A stretch of 30,757 bases of DNA from DATAXV01 sp036272915 (GTDB taxonomy: Bacteria; Chloroflexota; Dormibacteria; Dormibacterales; Dormibacteraceae): the NCBI GenBank assembly GCA_036272915.1, contig DATAXV010000041.1, forward strand, positions 1 to 30,757. Reading direction: 5' to 3'. Below, piece by piece: positions 1 to 5,634 of the stretch. The position numbers and the translations under genes are program-made. Position 1 is the stretch's first letter. Each line of letters begins with the position of its first letter. The notes beneath the pieces are model-generated. The model was not told the DNA's origin. It ran no database searches and saw nothing but the letters and a program-made list of their open reading frames with translations.

Positions 1-1
1 C

Positions 2-559
2 AAGCCCAGCGAGCTGGTCCAGATGCTGCTCTTCCGCTGCAACCTGTTCGAGCACTACGACGACGGCTCCACCGGTGCCAAGAACCGCATCGATAACCTG
101 ACCGAGCTCCGCGATCTGGCCCGGGACTACGATCACCTGCCTCCGGCCAAGGCCCTGGAGCGGTTCCTGACCGACATCGCCCTCACCTCGGACGCCGACG
201 ACACCAGCCGCCGCGAGCGGGTCACGCTGATCACGCTGCACATGGCCAAGGGGCTGGAGTGGCCGGTCGTCTTCCTGACCGGGATGGAGGACAAGATGCT
301 CCCCCACGAGCGGGCCTTCGCCGACGAGAACGGGCTCGACGAGGAGCGGCGACTCTGCTACGTGGGCATGACCCGGGCGCAGCGCCGCCTGTACCTCACG
401 GTCGCCAACGTCCGGACCATCTTCGCCAAGGCGCTCGCCCTCTCCGCCAGCCAGTTCCTCTACGACGTGGCCCCGCAGAGCCTGCGCCTCGAGGAGATCG
501 ACGGGCACCGGTCGCACACGCTGGCCGGCCGGTTTCGCGAGGCCGAGCAGACCGCCTGA
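2..559 (+). CDS. uvrD: UvrD/PcrA-type DNA helicase, C-terminal part (5' end outside window)
   Basis: This is the C-terminal end of a superfamily 1A 3'-to-5' DNA helicase, which uses ATP to unwind DNA in repair and replication restart. The reading frame is open from the first bases of the window, so the start lies upstream. Helicase motif V is visible (VTLITLHMAKGLEWPVVF), then the LPHERAF segment, then motif VI (DEERRLCYVGMTRAQRRLY) with its ATP-contacting arginine. The tail ends SASQFLYDVAP, the usual SRFL-type closing motif of PcrA/UvrD. The long disordered C-terminus of some PcrA proteins is absent. The gene ends 9 bp from a convergent gene. The helicase assignment is firm, but UvrD, PcrA and UvrD2 cannot be told apart from this part alone. 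Confidence 0.93.
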   Translation, partial: KPSELVQMLLFRCNLFEHYDDGSTGAKNRIDNLTELRDLARDYDHLPPAKALERFLTDIALTSDADDTSRRERVTLITLHMAKGLEWPVVFLTGMEDKMLPHERAFADENGLDEERRLCYVGMTRAQRRLYLTVANVRTIFAKALALSASQFLYDVAPQSLRLEEIDGHRSHTLAGRFREAEQTA

Positions 560-567
560 CCGGGGGC

Positions 568-1107
568 TCAGGGCGCCAGTTCGCGCCCCGGTTCGGGAGT
601 CGCCCTCGGATTCCGCTCCAGCCTGACGTCGAGCGCGGACAGGACCGGGACGGCGACGTCGTCCGCCGCCTCGCGGAGGGTTCCGGCCAGGTCCCGCGCC
701 CCCGGATCGGAGGGTCGGGCGCCGGTGACGATGCTCGCGTTGCGGGCGTCCATACCCGCCAGCCGGAGTCCGATCTCGACCAGATTGCGGGGATCGTCCA
801 TGAGGTCGTCGGCGAGTGCCACCGTGCGATCGGGGAGGTCGAGCTTGGCCTGGTAGAGCATCGCCTCGACGGCAGAGAGCGCCGTGGTCCGCACCGGCGC
901 CGGGTGGTCCAGGCCGAGGTGCCTGCAGGCTGTCGTGTAGGACCCCACCACCAGGTCCGACCGCCTCCAGCCCGCAGGGAGCGAGCGGACGAGGTCGGCC
1001 AGGTCGTCCGCCAGCACCGTCGGGGTCGGGACCCAGCTTCTCAGCGGCGCCGCGTACCGTGAGCCGTCGCGCTCGGACCCCGACCACCTCACTCCCACGT
1101 GAACCAT
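568..1107 (-). CDS. Hypothetical protein, 179 aa
   Basis: I do not recognise this protein. It is soluble and acidic, with no signal peptide or membrane segment, starting MVHVGVRWSGSERDGSRY and ending in a proline-rich tail. The middle (LADDLADLVRSLPAGW, VRTTALSAVEAMLYQAKLDL, ALADDLMDDPRNLVEIGLRL) looks alpha-helical. The ATG at 1107 is chosen over the in-frame GTG at 1116 because a TAACGT -10 box ends exactly 7 nt before that ATG, as for a leaderless mRNA; the GTG would lie next to or inside the box. It is the last of three consecutive small minus-strand genes (1692 to 568) and may belong with them. Coding status is supported by its length and by the start context, but not by homology that I can name. 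Confidence 0.6.
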   Translation of the reverse strand: MVHVGVRWSGSERDGSRYAAPLRSWVPTPTVLADDLADLVRSLPAGWRRSDLVVGSYTTACRHLGLDHPAPVRTTALSAVEAMLYQAKLDLPDRTVALADDLMDDPRNLVEIGLRLAGMDARNASIVTGARPSDPGARDLAGTLREAADDVAVPVLSALDVRLERNPRATPEPGRELAP

Positions 1108-1114
1108 GAACCTC

Positions 1115-1120
1115 ACGTTA
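1115..1120 (-). promoter_or_regulatory. -10 box TAACGT of a probable leaderless promoter
   Basis: TAACGT (TANNNT type) on the minus strand is followed by 7 nt and then the ATG at 1107. This places the transcription start at or very near the start codon. No Shine-Dalgarno sequence is present. Confidence 0.4.
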
Positions 1121-1170
1121 GCCGGGTGACGCGGATCCCAGGCGGACAGTCGCCGGGGGCCGGCGGTCGA

Positions 1171-1401
1171 TCAGTGGCCGAAGCCGGGCAGGTCCTCTGT
1201 GGGCGGGCGCGGGGTGGGCACGAGCAGCCGGTCGTACAGTTCCATCACCCCGCTCGCCGTCGCGTCGGCAAGCGTTCGGGCGGTTCTGGCGAAGCCCCTG
1301 GACTCCATACGCGGCTGCCCCAGGGCGGCCGCGTGGAGGAGAGCGAGCTTCACCCCGACCTCGCACAGGTCGCGCGAATCCTGGATGCCCCCGACGTTCA
1401 T
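1171..1401 (-). CDS. Small hypothetical protein, 76 aa
   Basis: I do not recognise this small protein. It starts MNVGGIQDSRDLCEVGVKLA and is predicted to be mostly helical with a Pro-rich end (VPTPRPPTEDLPGF). An in-frame ATG at 1422 would add seven residues (MPEGRVS). I prefer the ATG at 1401 because a long purine-rich Shine-Dalgarno stretch (GGAGGGGAGGG on the minus strand, about 1407-1417) sits at the right distance only for that start. It lies between the 80-aa gene upstream and the 179-aa gene downstream. The first of these junctions carries a perfect 16-bp inverted repeat. The good ribosome site is the best argument that it is real. Confidence 0.5.
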   Translation of the reverse strand: MNVGGIQDSRDLCEVGVKLALLHAAALGQPRMESRGFARTARTLADATASGVMELYDRLLVPTPRPPTEDLPGFGH

Positions 1402-1422
1402 GCTGACCCTCCCCTCCGGCAT

Positions 1423-1456
1423 CCAGTAGGCGGCGCTGAACAGCGCCGCCTACTGG
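1423..1456. repeat. Perfect 16-bp inverted repeat with a 2-nt centre
   Basis: The left arm 1423-1438 (CCAGTAGGCGGCGCTG) and the right arm 1441-1456 are exact reverse complements separated by AA. As RNA it would form a 15-bp stem closed by a GAAC tetraloop. It contains the stop codon of the 80-aa gene (TAG at 1450-1452, minus strand) and ends just before the Shine-Dalgarno region of the 76-aa gene. It has no trailing U-tract, so an intercistronic processing or attenuation hairpin is more likely than a simple terminator. A mobile REP-like repeat is an alternative. Confidence 0.75.
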
Positions 1457-1692
1457 CCGGTCATGGCCGGACCAGGCTCGTGCTGGCCATCGGGGAAGCC
1501 CAGATACCTCGCCGTACGGGCCCTGGCCGAGGCGACGAATTGACTCGGTGTCTGATCCGTCGGCCAGGCCCGGGCCAGCTTGACCAGTGCTCCGGCAAGG
1601 CTCTCCGCGTTCTCCATTCGGAGGTCGATCCTCTGCCCCGCCCCCGCGAGGTGCGTCATCTCCGGCGGGTATCTCAGCACGACATCGGCCAT
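1450..1692 (-). CDS. Small hypothetical protein, 80 aa
   Basis: I do not recognise this protein. It starts MADVVLRYPPEMTHLAGAGQ, continues with a helical stretch (NAESLAGALVKLARAW) and ends near FPDGQHEPGPAMTGQ. The frame is open up to a possible start at 1764, but the added residues are Arg-rich and look non-coding. The ATG at 1692 is preferred, with a CATGCT -10-like box 6 nt before it. Its stop codon lies inside the 1423-1456 inverted repeat. It resembles the neighbouring 76-aa gene only in size and helical character; I see no WXG or other family motif. Confidence 0.45.
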   Translation of the reverse strand: MADVVLRYPPEMTHLAGAGQRIDLRMENAESLAGALVKLARAWPTDQTPSQFVASARARTARYLGFPDGQHEPGPAMTGQ

Positions 1693-1799
1693 GAAGGAAG
1701 CATGAGGAGGCCGTGCGGACCGGATGCGGACGGTGCTGAACCGGCGGCGGCCGAATCGCCCCACCGTCGGGGAGAGCCCGATCGACGGGCGGCGAACCG

Positions 1800-2330
1800 C
1801 TACCAGGAGGCCTCGGTCACCTGCATCCGGCTGTTCCGCCGTGGCGCGTCGGCGATCTGGACCTCGACCCCCTCGTCGGAGGTCAGCAGCTCCAGCGCCG
1901 CCAGGCTCACCTCCTGGCTGACGTAGCCCCGCAGGCGCAGGAAGTCGATGCCGCGGGCGAAGGCCTGACGCATGTGCGGGTGCGTCAAGAGACGGTCCCG
2001 GAAGCGGCGCAGGGTGGAGGCGGCGAAGGGCTTCTCCTCCATGGCCAGCCCGAGAGCCACCTTCCAGCGGGCGTCGAAGCTGGCCCGCTGTCGCGCCTCC
2101 TCGTCCGAGATGCCGTCGTACAACTGGAGGAGGAGCGCGGTGGCGAGCAGGCTCGGAGGTATGCTCGGCCGTCCCTGGCCGGAGTCGTATACCTCGGCGA
2201 AGTCCTGATCGTCGAAAAGTTGATCGCGGTGGGCTGCGATCACCCCATAGAAGCTGTATCGACCGACATGATCGATCCAGAGGTGATCGCCCTCAAATAA
2301 CCCGCGCTGTCCGCTACGGCGCCCGAGCAT
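1800..2330 (-). pseudogene. Truncated IS1182-type transposase (DUF772 N-terminal domain)
   Basis: The first ~135 residues match the N-terminal part of IS1182-family transposases: LFEGDHLWIDHVGRYSFYG, then FAEVYDSGQGRPSIPPSLLA, then LLLQLYDGISDEEARQRASF and LRRFRDRLLTHPHM. Full-length members have about 450-550 residues, but this frame stops after 176. After RLRGYVSQEVSLAALELL the sequence changes to a short unrelated-looking end (VEVQIADAPRRNSRM). No DDE catalytic core follows, so the element cannot move itself. The join suggests an internal deletion that fused the N-terminus to a later segment, but that is inference. It lies upstream of the three small minus-strand genes and may have disturbed their original upstream context. 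Confidence 0.8.
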
Positions 2331-2396
2331 GCCATTACCTATTGAGAGCCAGTGGCCAAGAATCCGAGATGCTTTGGCGAGCGTGAACGATCATAG

Positions 2397-2441
2397 CCGA
2401 AAAGCCCAGTTCCCAACATGAACTCGGGCGGTGGTTTTCGG
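2397..2441. repeat. Interrupted hairpin in the SBP56 upstream region
   Basis: The arms pair in three blocks: CCGAAAA (2397-2403) with TTTTCGG (2435-2441), CCC (2405-2407) with GGG (2426-2428), and AGTTC (2408-2412) with GAACT (2420-2424), around a 7-nt loop. There is an asymmetric internal loop on the 3' side. It could be an IS-end remnant, a structured RNA or a terminator. No T-run follows in either direction. Confidence 0.45.
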
Positions 2442-2479
2442 GCCCGTGCGCGTTTCATCTCGGGAGCGGAGGATGCGGT

Positions 2480-2505
2480 AACCGGTCTCATGTTGTGAGA
2501 CGGTT
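2480..2505. promoter_or_regulatory. Near-perfect dyad, candidate operator upstream of the SBP56 gene
   Basis: GTCTCA and TGAGAC flank the 5-nt centre TGTTG. Allowing a one-base bulge, the arms extend to AACCG(G)TCTCA and TGAGACGGTT. It lies about 115-140 bp before the SBP56 start and about 150 bp past the transposase fragment, so it most likely controls SBP56. The binding protein is unknown; no regulator is encoded next to it. Confidence 0.45.
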
Positions 2506-2518
2506 AAGTGTCGCCTGA

Positions 2519-2540
2519 CTGTCACCGATTCTGATGACAG
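2519..2540. promoter_or_regulatory. Inverted repeat CTGTCA-N10-TGACAG upstream of the SBP56 gene
   Basis: Exact 6-bp arms (2519-2524 and 2535-2540) with a 10-bp centre, about 80 bp before the SBP56 ATG. The flanks read CCTGAC and CAGGTGA, reminiscent of the ACCTGACA-N5-TGTCAGGT sites at 5469 and 13725, but the spacing and half-site orientation differ. It is recorded as a separate, weaker element. Confidence 0.3.
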
Positions 2541-2618
2541 GTGAGTCGGAGGCCCAGGACATATCGTGCTGGTTAGCTACCACGACACGATCAACCGCGT
2601 GAGGTGGAGGTACTCCCC

Positions 2619-4007
2619 ATGGCAACCGATCTGCGGTCCGATCCGACGTTCTACCCCTCGCCCCGGGCGGCCGTCGAGGCCCCGGTCGAGACCATCGCCT
2701 ACGTGGTCTCCTTCGACCGCGAGGCGAGGAGTCCGGACGGTCTGCTCACCGTCGACGTCGACCCCTCCAGCCCGACCTACGGAGAGGTGGTCGGGCGGGT
2801 CGACCTGGGCATCGGCGACGAGCTCCACCACTTCGGCTGGAACGCCTGCAGCTCGGCTCTCTGCCATAAGGGCCATCAGCACGGCATGGAGCGGCGCTAC
2901 CTGCTCGTCCCCGGCCTCCGCTCCAGCCGGATCCATGTGCTCGACACGAAGGCCGACCCCCGGCATCCGCGGCTGGTCAGGACCATCGAGCCGGAGGAGA
3001 TCGCCTCCCGCACCGGCTACAGCCGCCCGCACACGATCCACTGCGGCCCCGACGGCATCTACGTCAGCGCCCTGGGCAACCCGGAGGGCAAGGCCCCCGG
3101 CGGGGTCTTCATCATCGACCACGACACCTTTGAGGTGAAGGGCCGGTTCGAGCTCGACCGAGGCCCGCAGGAGCTGGCCTACGACTTCTGGTGGCACCTC
3201 GGCTACGACACCGCCGTGACCAGCGAGTGGGGCACCCCGCAGCAGGTCGAGAGTGGCGTCCTGCCCGACGTGCTGCTGGCCGGCGGCTACGGGCATCAGC
3301 TGCACATCTGGGACCTACCCGGCCGCCGTCACAAGCAGGTGATCGACCTGGGCGGCGAGCAGCAGATGGTGCTCGAGCTCCGTCCCGCCCACGATCCGAC
3401 CCGCGCCTACGGCTTCGTCGGCGTCGTCGTCAGCCTCGCCGATCTCAGCGCCTCGGTCTGGCGATGGTCCCTCGAAGGAGACCGCTGGGGAGCCAGGAAG
3501 GTGATCGAGATCCCCGCCGAGCCGGCCGAGGCCGAGCAGCTGCCGCCGCTGCTGGCGGGCTTCAAGGCGGTGCCGCCGATCATCACCGACATCAATCTCT
3601 CGGTCGACGATCGCTGGCTCTACGTCTCCTCATGGGCGACCGGCGAGATCAGCCGCTACGACGTCTCCGATCCCGAGCATCCTCGCCGCACCGCCGCCGT
3701 CCATCTGGGCGGGGTCGTCCGCCGAGCCCCGCACCCCAAGGCGCCCGACCGTCCGCTCGCCGGTGGGCCGCAGATGGTCGAGGTCAGCCGGGACGGCAAG
3801 CGGGTCTACCTGACCAACTCGCTCTACGGCGCCTGGGACGACCAGTTCTATCCGGACGGGGTGGGATCCTGGATGGTCAAGCTGGACGCCGACGACGACG
3901 GCGGGCTGACGCTCGACGAGCGCTTCCTGGTCACGAGCGAGCAGCGACTGCACCAGGTCCACCTCGAGGGAGGCGACGCCTCGTCCGACTCCTACTGCGA
4001 ATCCTGA
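2619..4007 (+). CDS. Selenium-binding protein 56 family (SBP56 / methanethiol oxidase-like)
   Basis: Members of this family are soluble beta-propeller proteins. Characterised bacterial and human members oxidise methanethiol to formaldehyde, H2O2 and sulfide using copper. At 462 aa it is full length. Family landmarks in order are HHFGWNACSSALCH (a conserved Cys next to Ser-Ser), SRPHTIHCGPDGIYVSALG, a GYGHQLHIWDL blade, the ITDINLSVDDRWLYVSSW signature, GGPQMVEVSRDGKRVYLTNS and a C-terminal YGAWDDQFYPDG segment. Several His residues suited to metal binding are kept. The ATG at 2619 is chosen because GGTGGAGG lies 8 nt upstream; the GTG at 2604 would overlap that ribosome site. No signal peptide is seen. 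The 288-bp upstream region has three dyads. The family call is firm, but the exact substrate is inferred. Confidence 0.92.
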   Translation: MATDLRSDPTFYPSPRAAVEAPVETIAYVVSFDREARSPDGLLTVDVDPSSPTYGEVVGRVDLGIGDELHHFGWNACSSALCHKGHQHGMERRYLLVPGLRSSRIHVLDTKADPRHPRLVRTIEPEEIASRTGYSRPHTIHCGPDGIYVSALGNPEGKAPGGVFIIDHDTFEVKGRFELDRGPQELAYDFWWHLGYDTAVTSEWGTPQQVESGVLPDVLLAGGYGHQLHIWDLPGRRHKQVIDLGGEQQMVLELRPAHDPTRAYGFVGVVVSLADLSASVWRWSLEGDRWGARKVIEIPAEPAEAEQLPPLLAGFKAVPPIITDINLSVDDRWLYVSSWATGEISRYDVSDPEHPRRTAAVHLGGVVRRAPHPKAPDRPLAGGPQMVEVSRDGKRVYLTNSLYGAWDDQFYPDGVGSWMVKLDADDDGGLTLDERFLVTSEQRLHQVHLEGGDASSDSYCES

Positions 4008-4028
4008 TCGCCGCCACCGTTCGCGACC

Positions 4029-5417
4029 TCATCTGACACCGGTCCGGGCGGGAGCCAGCTCGCGTGGGCGGAGGATCCGACCGGCCGGGTCCCGGCGCGC
4101 ACAGAGGGCTCGCAGCCGTTCCAGGTCGGCGGGCTCGAGCGCGCCGGGGGCGTCGGTGTGGCCGCCGCGGAAGCCGGCCAAGGAGCGGCCCGTGTCGGCC
4201 GGCCCGGCGGCCCGGACGACGTCCGCCAGGACGGCGTCGATCGCGGCCATGCGGCCGGCATCGGGCGCGGCGCCGACGGCGTCGAGCAGGAACTCGCCGG
4301 GGAGGGAGGTGAGCGCGCCCTCGGCGCCCCGCTTGGCGGCGCGGCCGCCCAGGTGGCGGAGCTCGACGAAGATCAGCGGGCCGCCGCGACCCACGCCTGA
4401 GGCGTCGAGGACGGCCATGGCGGTGCCGGTGTCGAGGCGGCGCAGGAGGCGCCCCTCGCCCCGACTCGGGACCGGACCCGGCGGCCCGGACTGGATCTCG
4501 CCGAGCTCGGAGGGCGAGCGGTCGGCGAACGTGTCCAGCAGCGGCTCGGGCAGCTGCCGGAGAAGGAGGTCGAGCGCGGCCCTGCCTCCGGCGTCGTCGG
4601 CGCAGGCGCCGAGGGCGATCACGTCGCGGCCCCGGATGGAGGTGGGGAAGGCGGGAGCGTCGGGGGCGGGGAACGCCCAGACCAGCGAGGTGATCGACGG
4701 CGTCAATCCATCGGTCCACGACAGCCAGCGGTCGATGAGCGCGGGCGCCTGCTCCAGCGGCCAGTACCCGGCGCCGCCGTGGAGGCGCGCGTGCGGCCAC
4801 AGGCGGAGCTCGACGGCGGTGGCGATGCCGACGCCGGCGCCGCCACGGAAGGCCCAGAGCGCGTCCGGATCCTCGTCCTCGTCGGTGTGCCGTGGCCGGC
4901 CCTCGGCGTCGACGTAGTCGGCCGCGAGCAGGGAGGCGCTACCCATGCCGTGTGCTCTGGCCAGCCACCCGACACCTCCATAGAGGGCGTTGCCGGTGGC
5001 GCCGACGTCCGGCGCCGTTCCGGCCAGCCCGGCCAGGCCCGACCGCTGCGCCGCCGCGGTGACCGCCCCCCAGGTCGCGCCGGCACCGATGCGGGCGACG
5101 CGGCGGTCGGGATCGATCTCGACGGTGTCCAGACCGGCCGTGCCGATCAGGACCACGTCCTCTCCGATCTCGCCCGACGCGCCGTGGCCGGTGGCCTGCA
5201 CCGAGACCCGGCGACCGTGCTCGGCGGCGAAGGCGACGGTTCGAGCCACATCCTCCGCGGACGCGGCCGCGACCGCGAGCGCCGGACGGATGCTGGCCGT
5301 GCTGTTCCACGATCGGCAGATGCGCTGGTAGGACTCATCTCCGGGTGCGGCGACCTCGCCGCCGATCTGACGGCGCAGCGAGGCGATGGCGGGGTCGGGT
5401 GGGCGTTGCCCGGTCAT
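4029..5417 (-). CDS. FAD-linked oxidoreductase (PCMH/BBE-like)
   Basis: A 462-aa flavoenzyme of the vanillyl-alcohol-oxidase superfamily, likely oxidising a small alcohol, sugar or alkaloid-like substrate; the substrate cannot be read from sequence. The N-terminal FAD-binding PCMH domain (about residues 35-200) shows PALAVAAASAEDVARTVAFA, then RRVSVQATGHGASG, whose His matches the usual site of covalent flavin attachment, then RVARIGAGATWGAV and a GGVGWLARAHGMGSAS stretch. FRGGAGVGIATAVELRL follows. The C-terminus ends DPAGRILRPRE, like the DP-x-G-x-x-x-P end of BBE domains. The ATG at 5417 has GAGGAGG upstream on the minus strand; the earlier start at 5477 would read through an operator-like palindrome. 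It is convergent with the SBP56 gene and divergent from the exporter gene. Confidence 0.85.
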   Translation of the reverse strand: MTGQRPPDPAIASLRRQIGGEVAAPGDESYQRICRSWNSTASIRPALAVAAASAEDVARTVAFAAEHGRRVSVQATGHGASGEIGEDVVLIGTAGLDTVEIDPDRRVARIGAGATWGAVTAAAQRSGLAGLAGTAPDVGATGNALYGGVGWLARAHGMGSASLLAADYVDAEGRPRHTDEDEDPDALWAFRGGAGVGIATAVELRLWPHARLHGGAGYWPLEQAPALIDRWLSWTDGLTPSITSLVWAFPAPDAPAFPTSIRGRDVIALGACADDAGGRAALDLLLRQLPEPLLDTFADRSPSELGEIQSGPPGPVPSRGEGRLLRRLDTGTAMAVLDASGVGRGGPLIFVELRHLGGRAAKRGAEGALTSLPGEFLLDAVGAAPDAGRMAAIDAVLADVVRAAGPADTGRSLAGFRGGHTDAPGALEPADLERLRALCARRDPAGRILRPRELAPARTGVR

Positions 5418-5468
5418 GGCTTCCTCCTCAACGTGCTGGCGGCGATTCAACCCACTCTGCGACCGACA

Positions 5469-5489
5469 ACCTGACACCGACTGTCAGGT
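5469..5489. promoter_or_regulatory. Operator ACCTGACA-N5-TGTCAGGT (copy 1)
   Basis: Exact 8-bp arms around CCGAC in the 217-bp divergent region between the oxidoreductase (start 5417) and the exporter (start 5635). The same arms and spacing occur at 13725-13745 next to the WYL regulator gene. Flanking bases also agree (AA before, GA after). It probably binds that WYL regulator and acts on the oxidoreductase or the exporter. Confidence 0.65.
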
Positions 5490-5514
5490 GATGCGCCGCC
5501 GCCGATCCGCGCTC

Positions 5515-5539
5515 CGACGAGGATCCGGATCCTTCGTCG
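5515..5539. promoter_or_regulatory. Palindrome CGACGA-GGATCCGGATCC-TTCGTCG, candidate TetR operator
   Basis: The arms CGACGA(A)GGATCC are symmetric apart from a one-base bulge. It lies just upstream of the exporter promoter. The exporter operon encodes a TetR repressor (7890-8552), which normally binds such a palindrome near its own promoter. AGTTTC-type repeats at 5541-5563 are an alternative binding region. Confidence 0.45.
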
Positions 5540-5557
5540 AAGTTTCATCGAAATGAG

Positions 5558-5586
5558 TTTCCATCTAATCTCGGAGTGACTAGAAT
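5558..5586 (+). promoter_or_regulatory. Putative promoter of the exporter-TetR operon
   Basis: TTTCCA (5558-5563), a 17-bp spacer and TAGAAT (5581-5586) form a plausible sigma-70-type promoter. The leader to the ATG at 5635 is about 40 nt and includes AGAAGGAG as ribosome site. Confidence 0.4.
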
Positions 5587-5634
5587 TTGCAGTGAAGTCC
5601 GATTGCTGAGGATCAGCAGTAGAAGGAGTCCGTC

